Part shown: positions 33,701 to 44,860 of the stretch, piece by piece
How positions within the stretch are numbered: position 1 is the first letter of the stretch
Layout: the number at the start of each line of letters is the position of its first letter
Origin: Gymnopus androsaceus JB14
Taxonomy: Eukaryota; Basidiomycota; Agaricomycetes; Agaricales; Omphalotaceae
DNA: 51,810 nucleotides
Direction: 5' to 3'
Assembly (NCBI GenBank): GCA_009733575.1
Contig: ML769793.1
Span: forward strand, 1-51,810
Program-made: the position numbers and the translations under genes
The notes under the pieces: generated by a model
What the model saw: only the letters and a program-made list of their open reading frames with translations
Told to the model about the DNA's origin: nothing
Databases searched by the model: none

Positions 33701-33708
33701 ATGAGTAT

Positions 33709-34963
33709 TTCCTGGCCATCTTCTTGCAGATGTTGGTTACTCCAGTGTAACAAAATGATTTCTTTGTCACAGCTTCCACATGGATTCATTTCTTTCTCTT
33801 TATTTGCACATGGTCTGTATATCTCAGAAATAGCACAGAAAGTATTAGTAAGTATTGGATATAAGTTTTTACTAATTGGTACTTTCATTCTGTTCTGATT
33901 GACAAGAATTCTATGATCCAGATGTTTAATGTTGTGACAAGAATGACAATGCTTCCTCTTTTTCTCATATTCGCATTTGCCACAAATCTACACATATAGG
34001 TGAATACAGATGAATGTTGGCAAAAATCATTACTCACTTTATAACCAAATTTCTTTCCAAAAATCAGAGGTTGTGCTTTTTCACAATTTATGTTTTACTG
34101 CTGCTCCAGTAAAGTACTACACTGTGATCTTTTGCAACTTTGGCCTTCTTGCATGCTTAAAATAGTATGTCATTGCCTTCAGCCTTCACAGAGAATAGTT
34201 GATTGAGGCTTACAGGTGTAAAGGAAGACTCACAGCTTCCTCTTCTGAATCACTTAATTTCTCTTTCTTATGAACTGTAAACTGGCGTAGATTGAGCCTT
34301 TCTTCTTCTTTGTATCTCTGTAAAATGCTTAACAAAGCAAGTCAATTCAGAAGGAGTCAAGTTCACTCATGGTAATGCATCCAGTGAGTGCATCAAGTGT
34401 AGATTCTTTTAGGTTGTTTAAAGTTGCTTGTTTCTTTTTATGCATGCACATCTGGTGGATGATAGAAGCAATGTCATATTTTGGGTTGAAAGGAAAACTA
34501 GTGATTGCAATCAATGAAGCAAATTGGATTCTCATTCCAGAACTTTCAAAGCAACTCTGTTACACAGGACTAGATATGCCTCTGCCTATTGTACAGTTCT
34601 GTACTCAGTCGGGCATTGCTAATGCTATCACAGACAAACTCATTGAACAAGGATATAGAAATACAAACACCCTGCATTTCATGCAGGTCTCTGACCTGAA
34701 GGAGGTTTTGGACTCTTTCCAGGAGTAATTGCCCAGCTTTGTGCTGCTGTTTCTGATTGGTTGATTCCTTGTACTTGATCTGTCATGACCTTTGCTGCAT
34801 TTTTGCTGTTCACTTGCACCTTTATTCATTACTTTACTGCTCCACTCCCAAATTTGCTCTTTTATTCACTTGTACTTGCTAATCAATAGTTATCACATTC
34901 TGAAATCATTGCATATCAAGTTTTGCATCAATAATTCTACTGTACAGTGCTATAGTTCTTCAT
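33709..34963. other. Mostly unassigned; one plus-strand frame at 34369-34728
   Basis: The 119-residue frame (34369-34728) ends AITDKLIEQGYRNTNTLHFM and DLKEVLDSFQE. It could be a domain-level remnant but I cannot name it. The minus-strand block 33888-33720, with PCGSCDKEIILLHW, is interrupted by the hAT element, so the transposon may have landed in a gene-like sequence. Confidence 0.3.
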
Positions 34964-36073
34964 TTATCTAGTTTTACATGTACCTAGCATGATAATGTAA
35001 CCCTCTGCATTATCCGGAGTGATTATCTCCATTGCTTGCAGCATAGTGTAAATCAAACCTTTTGAGGAAAAGAATAACATGTTGTTTTGCCAAATGAAAG
35101 CCTTGATTTTTAAGAATGCCTCTTCAATGGGATTGAAGTTGGGCGGATATGGAGACAGAAACTCAATATAAACACCTGGATTGAATGTCATTGCACATTC
35201 ATGCAATACAGAACATTACATATCATACTCCTCAGCCAACTTAAGTATCCACGTGCCATGATAGATGCGTGCATTACCCATGACAAGTACACTGCAAGGA
35301 CCATAGAATGGTGTTGTCTTAGGTAGCTGCAAAAGATGAAAAATGAGCTAAGAGATAGTGGGCAATAGACATACCACAGTGCCCTCCATAAACTGCAGGA
35401 ACTTTTTCCTTGTAATTGACTCTTCACAGACTGTCGCAACTATCATTCCATCCAGTGACAATGCTTCAGTTCCAGTTATATGTTGTCCACACACAAACAC
35501 AGCCTTGTGAAAAGCTCTTGTACCCTTCTTGAACCAGCCTTTATGTCGAGTTTTGGTGCGCTCATCCTTTGATGTTTATCAAGGAATATCAGCTGCTTGG
35601 CATCATATTTAGCCATACATTGTACAAAATCTACACAAACTTTTTTGTTTTGCTCAGCTGCAACAATGCAGAGTTTCTTTGTAGAAAGATTGTGGTTTTC
35701 AAGCAGATATAAAGCAATTATTTTCAAGCATGGTCGCAAAGCTCATCAAGAAACCACTCTGGGTGATAATGGACAAGCTTCAGAAGGTAATATACATTAT
35801 CAAAGCCCAACTTTCAAGAACAGCTATTCAGTGAGATTTTGGTTTAGATACATGGCCAGTTGTATGATAAAGATGAAGAGCGCACCAGAATGTTGACTCG
35901 GAAAAGCCAACACAGTTGAGAATGTCATTAAGAGGCAAGAGATTCTTCTCATAGAGCCTGATAGCAGCAAGTTTGACCTCATCGCTGATGCAGCAACAAG
36001 CTAGCATGATGAAAGTAAGTGATAAGCTCAGTGGCAAGCAAAAACTCAAAAAATCACAAGTCCAAAATGACAT
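34964..36073 (-). pseudogene. IS630/Tc1-like DDE transposase pseudogene
   Basis: The N-terminal HTH frame reads EVKLAAIRLYEKNLLPLNDI and VGFSESTFWCALHLYHTTG. Then come VYYLLKLVHYHPEWFLDELC, a stop, VAAEQNKKVCVDFVQCMAKY and QLIFLDKHQRMSA. The end reads VYIEFLSPYPPNFNPIEEAF, AFIWQNNMLFF and IITPDNAEGYI. The catalytic Asp region (FLDKH) and final Glu (NPIEEAF) remain, but at least three stops or shifts break the frame. This is a different family from the Tc1-type element at 41499. Terminal repeats were not identified. Confidence 0.8.
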
Positions 36074-36111
36074 TCATTAATGATCAAGAAAATCAGCTAC
36101 TGTTATGAATT

Positions 36112-36536
36112 ATGCAAATGGCTGTAAGACAAAAAAATGGCTATGAAGACTCAGTCAAGTTCATCTATTTCATTGGCAATGGATCTGACACATTGTCCAA
36201 ATCCAAACCAGAGGACTTCTTTAACACCATCAATGTTGAAGACAGCATGTCCAAGTATGGCTCACCAATAGTTTATTTGATGACACAGATGATGAAATGC
36301 TGCCTTTTAAGCCTCAGGATCCAAGCAGCAATGAGGAGGATGGTTTGCAAGAGCACTGGAAAGAAGTTACTAAGTTTATGTGCTATCACATCCTTGACTC
36401 TGGCTGCACCAAGCACATGACCCTCAATATCTCTATCTTTGAATCCCCTCCCACTCCATGCATTCCCAAACAATTATGTACCACCAATAATGACCTCTTT
36501 GAGACAAGAAGAATGGAGACATTGAGATTCTTCTAG
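36112..36536 (+). pseudogene. Ty1/copia gag-protease fragment
   Basis: After a gag-like stretch the frame shifts to CYHILDSGCTKHMTLNISIF, the D-S-G active-site segment of copia aspartic proteases, followed by ESPPTPCIPKQLCTTNNDLF. It has the opposite orientation to the copia fragment at 22131-22737. Confidence 0.7.
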
Positions 36537-36895
36537 TTGGAGGAAATCTTCTACCCCTACCAAATACAGATGCAACCCCAATCCAAAAAATGACTATGAT
36601 CCAAAAAAATCGAAATTTGACACACTCAAACTAGCTTCTGGGACCCGGTTTTTTTTTCACAGGACATAGTTGATATGTAGATTGCAGATATGTACAATAC
36701 AGAGTGTTTATGTTCCATAATTCTACCATGAGAAATTAAATATAGTGAAAATTCATAAAAATTCAGATTTCTGTAAGGATTAAACAGTTTTATAAGGGGC
36801 ACAGACTTGTTCAAGGGATTCCGAGGTGTACTTATATACCTGGCCATGAACATGCCAAGGAACTCCCAAGAAGGAATAAGTCATGGGGACCAGTT
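36537..36895. other. No gene recognised
   Basis: AT-rich sequence without a recognisable coding frame or repeat. Confidence 0.5.
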
Positions 36896-38752
36896 CTAGG
36901 TTCTGGGCAGTGGGTTGGCTTGGATAACCGACCATCTTATTGCAAACCAAAGAATAGTTGAGGAAAGACTCCATTGTCTCGCCAGAACAACAGTTGCAAT
37001 GGTCAGACCAAGGGAAATTATTCTTGAGACTGGCACATAGTTTCTGAATTCATTGAAGGCGTTGTGGAAATGGAAAGTCTGTGTACCCGGCATTGCAAAG
37101 GTCAACGTAGGAAAGGAACTGGTCCATGACTTTGTGAAAGTTGCTAGTCCAGTACCAAAGACACTGGACCAAAGCTTCATCACAGAAGGGACAGAATTTG
37201 TGTGAAGGAATCCAATCTGTGGGATAGGATAAGTTGATTGCAGGAATAGGAGAGAAGGGAAGTTCTCAATCCATGAAGCAATTGTGCAAAGCACAATCAA
37301 GGGATGAGATGTACTGCTTTGAAAGCCACTGGATGGTGAAGGAAAAGTTTCTGGTAAAGGCAAGAAACTGGGTAAAGGAGCCTTGGTAGCCATAAAATAC
37401 GAAAAGTTGCTTGTAAGCAATAACTTTGTATGGTACCTTGGCTCCCCCAGCAGCAAAGTATCCTATGGTCTCGGGAATTTCACAATCCCAAAGAATAGGA
37501 TCCCAAGGACCAATCATCCGAGGAGCAATGTCCGTGATTGAAGGAGCATTCCCAGTCTGGACAATTGCCTCAATAAAGGAATGAAAAACATTCTCACCTG
37601 ATGTCTTGGGCCTTTGAAAGTTGGACACATCGTCATTAAGACAAGTATGCTTGCCCTTCCAAGCCTTGACTCCAGCTGTACCCTAATGAAACATAATGGA
37701 ACCCTTCAGTCAAATCAAGCTGATGAGGAGATATATGTGTGCATACATTGGGACAAGATGAAGAAGGCAAAGGAGATTCCTATAGAATGGATTAGAAGAA
37801 GAAATGAAGAGTAGAGAAGTAGGCTTACATGCAAATGATGCGAATTAGGAGTTGTTGCGACATGGGCACAAGGCCTGGTCTAGCAAGGAAGTCAGCTTTT
37901 GAATTATAAGAATTTGAAGAACATATACAGGTGTTGCACTTGTGCTGGCAACTTTTGGGGGAGCTGGGACTTCAACTATCTCTTCATCCTCCTGGATAGA
38001 ACACTGAGAGGAACCATCCTTTTTAAAAAACTGAGGCCTGGTCAATGAGATACAAGGGAGAGAAAATAAACTCACCCCTTTTCTCTGCTTGCCAGCATAG
38101 TCAGGGGCCTTGTTTGGAGTTGTGATAGTGCGGTAGAACTTCGCATACTTCTTGAACAAGTTGACCTTTTGCTGCTGATGGATGGAAGCCACCAAGTCAA
38201 GCAGCGTCTTATACAAATCCTGATATTCAGTCTGAAAAGTAACTTCGAGACTAGCAGGATAGTGCTAAAGGGTGTTTGCAATTTAAGCACACACACCAGA
38301 CTCTGCAGAATATTGGGGAAACCATGTACCAAGTAGATAAGAGCCTGCTTGCAAGTAGGATGATGGATGCTGAGAGCACACTTAGCTTTGGCAAGTACCT
38401 CGATAGCATCAGCCTGCTTCTGGAGCTGAATCTTGTGGTCTGGGTAGTCCTTGAGCATGATGAAAGGACGTGCAGGCTCAGAAGACATTCTTGAATGGAT
38501 GTGCTTGTTTGAAAGAAGAGTTGAAAGATGTAAGCGGAGGCTCAAAAATTTATCATCGAGATACTGAGGCCTTATATTTGAGACGAAGCCGAGTTTGGGA
38601 TCTGAGATGGCACCAGGCTGGACAAAATATTTGCTGCCAAAATACTGCCAGATGAGAGAAGAATTTGCTTTTGCAGCAGACATCAGAACAATAGGACTCA
38701 GAGCATCGCGGACAGACTTTGCTGCGATAGAAATATCATCACAGCGAGACAT
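36896..38752 (-). pseudogene. Unidentified multi-block minus-strand gene
   Basis: Coding-like blocks are MSRCDDISIAAKSVRDALSP with QYFGSKYFVQPGAISDPKLG (38752 leftward), LLDLVASIHQQQKVNLFKKY (38216 leftward), and IGPWDPILWDCEIPETIGYF with VPYKVIAYKQLFVFYGYQG (37628-37266). Spacing and acceptor-like sites suggest a spliced gene or element-encoded protein. I do not recognise the family. The frames are open long enough to be genuine, but a clear end is not visible. Confidence 0.4.
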
Positions 38753-38835
38753 GAAACCGGAAGCTTGAAAAAGGGTCCGTTCTGCATGAAATATTTTGCC
38801 GCACTATGCTTGGCTACCCTCCTTCAACTGGGACA

Positions 38836-38860
38836 GTTGAGATTTTTAGTTTGGGGGAGA
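38836..38860 (+). other. Copia-like polypurine tract / 3' end remnant
   Basis: A 25-bp run containing GTTGAGATTTTTAGTTTGGG and then GGAGA is identical to one at 49273-49297. A G-rich tract of this kind immediately precedes the 3' LTR in copia elements. The sequences downstream of the two sites differ. Confidence 0.55.
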
Positions 38861-39771
38861 GGATTGGCAAGATAGATTATTTGCAGTCCAAAAAAGAGTT
38901 GATCGCGGCAAGTCTGGTGAACAAAGAAGCAAAGTTCAAAGCTACAGCTAAAGAATGGGCACAAATGTGTATCTATGTCTTATCTGGCCAGAACTTGTTA
39001 ACTTTATTCCTGGTGCTTGGCATGAAAACTAGCTTGCAATAAATGGTTTGAATCCAACGCTTTGACCAATCAAACTCTTGCTTGATAAGAAGGAGGCGTA
39101 ATCACGCCATCAAAACCATATGATGTGCTTGACAACTTAGAGCGGAAGAAGTCCGCTGTGGCTAGAAGCAGCACTGGTCGTGGTAAAACCATTGAGGAAC
39201 TAAATCCTTAGTTGGCTAAGTCCAAGTGAACAGTTTCACCATAACAAGGGCCCAATAAGCAATGCTGGAAGTGTTTCAATCTTGAAATGAGAATGGCACA
39301 TGAAAACTGCATACATTGAGCAAAAGTATCCACCTTCAAGTCTTAGCAGACGGCCGCGGTGACTTGTTTAAAGTTCGGTACTTTGCCGCGCTGAAGAACT
39401 TAACAAAATGCTTAGAAAGGTCTTCATGAGCTATGAAATTGCTTGAGACAACTTAGTAATGTTGCTTAGGTTTTTCGCACCAAAATAACAAGAAATTGGA
39501 GTTGGAAACTCCTTTTATTGGACTATTTACAAACTGAATTCTGCTATGCTACTATGTACAAAAGATTTTGGCACAAGTATAGAATGAGTCGCTTGACAAT
39601 GTGTTTAAAGTCCAAGGGACTATGATGCATGTAAAAAAAAATATGAAAAAAATTAAAAATAAAGCCAGCAAGGCAGCAAAAGATCTGCCATGATACCTTG
39701 ACTTACAGCAGCAACTGATGCTGGAAAAGAATTAATCAAAAGCTACAATGGACTAAGGGAAAGGGGGTTAC
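38861..39771. other. No gene recognised
   Basis: I see no conserved frame. A short plus-strand frame to 39042 continues from the copia-like end. Confidence 0.4.
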
Positions 39772-40800
39772 TTACTTTCCTCTTCCTTGGTACTTGCTTG
39801 AGTCCACCAGCTCAAGGAGCACCTGGGGCGCACAGAGGCAGTCTTGCAGAAGGACCAGCAACAGTGTTCTGCTTGAGGAAGGTCCTAGGCAAGGGAACAA
39901 CTGCTGGAGCTGTGACAGAGGCTTGGTGGCCTTTTGACACTTAGCCACTGGTTTGTCACTTTCCTTGGAGCTTGAAGCTTGGGAAGGAGCTGGCGCTTCA
40001 AAGGTGAATCTAAAACTGAAAAAGTCAGTGAAAAGTTGGAGAAAATAAGTAGGATGAAGGCTTATGAGCATGAACCACGGCCTCTTCCTCGGACCCTGAC
40101 TCACTGGATTTTGCTGATGACAAGACAGGGTCTGCAATGACAGTTGACTTGTCCTCTGGAGCAGACTCCTCCTTGGAAGCTGCCTCCACAACCATTGCCT
40201 TGCCTTTACCTTTGTCTTGCGACCGTTGAATAAGGCCAGGGATAGGCGGAATCATGTCTGCAGAGATGAGAGCAGCAAGATGATTTGTCTGGGGCTGAGT
40301 AGGTGGTGCCGTGACAACCTCAGGAAGAGGAATCTGTGATAGACCATCAAACTCAAGATCCTCAAGGGTGAAACACTTGTCTCAACCAAGAAGGAAGGTG
40401 AGCAGAGACAGACACTCAGTGTCAGTCTTGGCAACAAACCCATCCTCAATCAGACCTTTTAGCAATGAGCGAGGATCAGAAGCCAAGTTATTGCAGCTGA
40501 GCCTGACGGCAAGCAACATTACTGGCCTGAATCTTGAACTTGGTCAAGAAAGACCAAATCAAGACCTCGGTCCATAGAAGACTGAGATTCTCCTCTACAA
40601 GAGTTGCTGACTGAGTTGCAACAGCTAGATGTCAGGAAAGAAGTTAGCAAGGAGAAAAATGAAAGGAATGGAGAAATATATGTATCAGTATTGCTTCTGG
40701 CAGCATGAACATACAGTTGTCTCCACTCCTTGTCAGCCTGCTTGATAACAAGCTGTAGGTCCGTTGGTTCAAATAGTGTAGAGCAATCAACACTAAGCAA
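39772..40800 (-). pseudogene. Unidentified Ser/Glu/Lys-rich protein, minus strand
   Basis: Blocks read LFEPTDLQLVIKQADKEWRQ (40800 leftward), DPRSLLKGLIEDGFVAKTDT with one in-frame stop near 40384, IPPIPGLIQRSQDKGKGKAM, and an acidic tail SSAKSSESGSEEEAV. A Ser/Lys stretch (ASSSKESDKPVAKCQKATK) follows near 39950. It could be a gag-like or fungal-specific protein joined to the frames at 36896-38752; I cannot decide. Confidence 0.35.
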
Positions 40801-41397
40801 TCAGAACACAGGGGGTTTGGCTATCAATTTAAATAGCGAGGGTGCATTGTCAAAGGTTCCACAAAGAAAATACTCTATTTGTTTCTCAAAAGTGACTAGT
40901 GTTCCTCGAAGTGATGCTGGTAGATGATTGAAGGATAGGATCTCCTTTTCTAATCAATCTATACTGATTCGGGGCAATGATAGGGGCAACAATATAACAA
41001 TGACAACAAAAAGAACCACCAACAATATGGCTTGGTTCAACAAAGTGATTTCCAACAGTAGGGCAAAACCACTCAGGACAACAGACAGTTTGTTTCCTGT
41101 ACACCTGAGCTCAGTCACAACAGATGGTTGTTTCTCAGTGGTCACACTAGACTCCTCAAAACTAAAACAGCAATTTAACTTGATATAAGTCTGGGGTTTT
41201 CACAGTCATCAGGATTATAAGTCTCTAACGCTGGGCGCAAAAAACAACTCTTTTCCGTACCACACGAAGTATTACTTTGGTTCACAAGGGAGTGGTATCT
41301 TTCCTGTCTCAGCCGTAGCTACTGTACGTCAACGAGGATTCACACTAGCAACAAATGAGGACTAAAGGTAACTTGTTTTACAAAGGAAATATAGCTA

Positions 41398-41407
41398 GGC
41401 TTTTATA
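41398..41407 (-). promoter_or_regulatory. TATA-box candidate
   Basis: TATAAAAGCC lies on the minus strand, about 90 bp from the insertion site of the Tc1-type element. It resembles the TATA in the LTR near 47931 and may belong to an LTR or promoter split by that insertion. Confidence 0.35.
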
Positions 41408-41498
41408 CTACTCTTGGCCAGACGCCGGTTAAATAATAAGGTACTTCGAGAATCTGGAGAAATGGTACAACTTATTCAGAAAAGTAGAAATTATAATA

Positions 41499-43122
41499 CA
41501 GTGGGTCAAAAAATTGTCCACATGTTTGACACTTTTGTAAAGATCCAGGATTTGTAGGATAGATATTATATATATCAAAAGGTGATTAGTGAGGACTAAA
41601 GAGCCCTGGATCCTGGCTCCATGTATATATCTGGTTTGCCTTGTTTGGATCAAAACTCACTGAGATATAAACAATTTAATTCAATGACCCATGTGGACAA
41701 TTTTTTGAGTTTGTATTGTAATAACTTTGGTCCACAATTGTGAGCCCTCATCAATGACATCATGACTCAGACTGTATGGTGATGTCATATAGACATCATA
41801 ATGATATCATACAAGCTATCTGACATATATATAAGCATATCTCACTGATTTATGGTTCTAACAAAATTATGAGACCTCTCACACCCTCTCAGAAAGACAA
41901 TGTCCTCTCTCTGCTCCACACTGGAGCTTCTACCAGGGAAATCTCTGCTCAGACAGGTGTATCCAAGTCAAAGATTGCTTCTTTGGCAAAAGAAGCACTC
42001 CCAGACAAGGAGAGCCATCCAGCAGGCTGCCCTAGAAAGCTCTCTACTACTGATGAAAATGCTGTCATCAAATAAATCTCCACTGGCAGGGCCAAGAATG
42101 CAGCACAGGTGGCCAAAAACATTAAGCCACTCCTCCCCCATCCAGTCTCTACTCAGACCATCAGAAATACCCTTCACAAAGCCAATGTACAACCTCACAA
42201 AAAGCAGAAAAAGCCCAAGCTCACCCCTGGTCACAGAAAAGCTTGTTTGGCATTTGCTCAGAAGTATCTGGAATGGACTGTAGATGATTGGAAGAGGGTT
42301 GTTTGGTCAGATGAGACCAAAATCAATAGATATGGGTCAGATGGGCAGCAGTATGTATAGGGAAGAAAGGGGGAATCAGTAGGAGAAAGAGGCATCAAGG
42401 AACTGTAAAGTTTGGGGGAGGAAATATCATGGTGTGGGGATGTATGGGATGGGAAGGTGTGGGGACTTTGGTGGAGGTTGAGGGGAGGATGAATGGGGAG
42501 CAGTATGTTGACATTTTGGATGGCAATCTCTTGGAAAGCATGGAAAATCTGCTTCTTGATTGAGAGATGGCCATCTTTCAGCAGGACAATGACCCTAAAC
42601 ACACCTCCAAAGTTGCTGCCAAGTGGTTTAATGACCATGAGATCAACTGTATGGATTGGCCTGCACAGTCCCCTGATCTCAATCCCATTGAACATCTCTG
42701 GACAACCCTCAAAAACAAACTTAATGAATATGACAAGCCACCCTCTGGAGCTTGGGAGTTGTGGGACAGAGTGGCAGAAAAATGGGGGAAATTACCGAGG
42801 AAAATTGTCAGAGGTTAATTAGGAGCATGCCAAGAAGGCTCAAAGCAGTTGTGAGTGCACATGGAGGTCATACCAAGTATTAAACTACCTTTTCTGTATT
42901 TCAATGTGCATATCAAAAAATTGTCCACATGGATCATTGAATTGAATTGCTTATATCTCAATGAGTTTTAATCCAAACAAGACAAACCAGATATATACAT
43001 GGAGCCAGGATCCAGGGCTCCTTAGTCCTCACTAATTACTTTTTGATATATATAATATCTATCTTGCAAATCCTGGATCTTTCCAAAAGTATCAAACATG
43101 TGGACAATTTTTTGACCCACTG
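41499..43122 (+). mobile_element. Tc1/mariner transposon with 210-bp inverted arms
   Basis: The element starts CAGTGGGTCAAAAAATTG and ends with its complement CAATTTTTTGACCCACTG. It is flanked by TA on both sides (41497-41498 and 43123-43124). The arms, 41499-41708 and 42913-43122, are each 210 bp and differ at about 13 positions by eye, 12 of them transitions. Each arm is itself bounded by inverted copies of CATGTGGACAATTTTTTGA. The transposase lies between the arms. The length (1624 bp) and TA duplication fit the Tc1 superfamily. Confidence 0.95.
41869..42883 (+). pseudogene. Tc1-type DD34E transposase, inactivated
   Basis: The frame starts at an ATG and opens with the HTH MRPLTPSQKDNVLSLLHTGA, REISAQTGVSKSKIASLAKE. 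The catalytic residues are the Asp of RVVWSDETKI, the Asp of IFQQDNDPKHTSK and the Glu of PDLNPIEHLW, with 34 residues between the last two. Three stops interrupt it: TAA near 42075, TAG near 42358 (where relatives have Trp) and TGA near 42562. Frameshifts near 42405 and just before the C-terminal SMPRRLKAVVSAHGGHTKY complete the damage. All three stops can be explained by single C-to-T or G-to-A changes. Confidence 0.93.
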
Positions 43123-43123
43123 T

Positions 43124-43974
43124 AAAGTAGTCCGTATATGCATATATCTGCAACCCTAATGTCCGTTCATCTGCTTCTTATGGGGATTATACCCTATTTC
43201 TATCTGGGTTATACACCTTTGGTCCTTTCCTGGGTGACGTGTACTGCTATGTAGCTGATGCATGTCCAGTGCTGTGCTCACTAATCCCATCATAGTTCTG
43301 TTTCTTGTCGTAACTTATTGTGTCCTTCTTTCCTTCTTTTGTATTATCATTCTCCATCCTCGTAGCTTTCCAATCATACCCATATCTTTATATCCCTGCA
43401 GTATATTCATGCGGGAAAACACCAACTAATGTATGGTGTTATTCTCCTAGCTCAAATCTCTGTCTATTACATGTCGTTTCTTCTGTTTCTTGGCAGACAC
43501 GTATGCCTTCCAATACTGATACACGTCACTTCGAGGATCTACGTATACTCTCTTGGCTTTGTCAATCCTCCTGTTCTTATTTTGTTCTTTTGGCATACAC
43601 CAGTTATCTATTTGTTCTGCACCAAACAGATTATTAGCGCTTCCTTGGTATCAAGCTTCGAAGTGTCCTTTGGCTATCATGAAAATCTCGGCATCAGCCC
43701 ACTGGAATTGGTTCTGTCCCGTTTTGCAAAGTCTATATCCTTCCATAATCCCTGAGTTACTTGTCTTCAGATACATCCTTTGGAGCTTGAGTCTATGTGG
43801 GTGATGTGCCTCTTTTAATATGAGTTCTGGCGTTGACATGCCAGTAAGACTCCGCTACCGGACTATGGATTCCTACAAACTACTTAAAGCTGATATTCAG
43901 TTTAATACCGTGGCTCTGTTGGTCCGAGTACTTCCACACTTATTAGACTCGTTACAGCTATCAGCTCAGGCTCA
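43124..43974. other. No gene recognised
   Basis: Overlapping plus-strand frames rich in hydrophobic residues are probably non-coding. The stretch lies downstream of the gypsy gag on the minus strand and holds no visible protease or RT. Confidence 0.4.
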
Positions 43975-44664
43975 CTATAGCTCTCTTATACTGTCTCTAG
44001 AAGCAAACTTGTCAAGAATCGCGTTCTCAAGGTCTTGCCAAAAATTCGGCATATTAATGCTGCTTGTTTCTCCCCCCGAGTTAGGATAACGATTATAGGG
44101 GGTAGCGAAATCTGCTTCCTCAAAAGCTTCCCGGGCCCCATCTAAGTCCAATAATTGTTTGATGACATCGCTGTAGCTGGGAGGAATTTGGCCCACATTT
44201 GTAAGCCTATTACAGAGGTCTCTACAAATTTGTTTGAGGAGCCTAAATCTGAGTGCGTGATTGTTGTACTCAGTTTTTAATGATGCATCCCCAAACCAAA
44301 CCAAGAAGTCTGCAAAACTTTCTCCAGTTTTCTGAACAGCATTGTTGAGTGCAGCCTGGGACGTGAGTTGCTCATTGTGCAACCCAAACATTCTCCCAAA
44401 TAAATCTAGGAATTCCTCCCACTCATGGAGGGCCAGGAGGTATGCTCCAACTCCTTGACTAAGCTCGCGTTCCACCATGTTCTGATAGTATTGTGATACA
44501 GCTCTGGTGAGCCAGGAGGATGCGTATTGGACTCTAGACTCAGTTGTTTTGTAAATGGTAGGTTTGGCATTAAACATGCAATAACAGTCGGAGACGAAAG
44601 TTCTCCATAGCTGTCTATTTGATACATCAAAGGGGTCTGGCTTGCAAATTTCGAGCTTTGATTC

Positions 44665-44860
44665 TCAAGTGATGGCCTCCCAAGCTGCTTTACCCATGTC
44701 CCGATTCCCATTCCCTCCCGAAGGTCCTTGTGGTCCAGGTTGTCCCAGGGCCCCTGGAGCTCCTGAGAATCCTGGGATTCCTGGATATCCCATATTTCCT
44801 TGTGGTCCTGGAGGTCCTGGAGGTCCTGGCGGTCCTGGCGGTCCTCCTCCCATACGTTGC
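44665..44860 (-). repeat. Collagen-like Gly-Pro-Pro stretch within gag
   Basis: The minus strand encodes [20 protein letters not shown], continuing as G-X-Y through [20 protein letters not shown]. In DNA it is a 9-bp GGTCCTGGA-type microrepeat on the plus strand. The frame joins toward the gag core, so the G-X-Y stretch is probably part of the gag polyprotein's disordered region. Confidence 0.65.
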
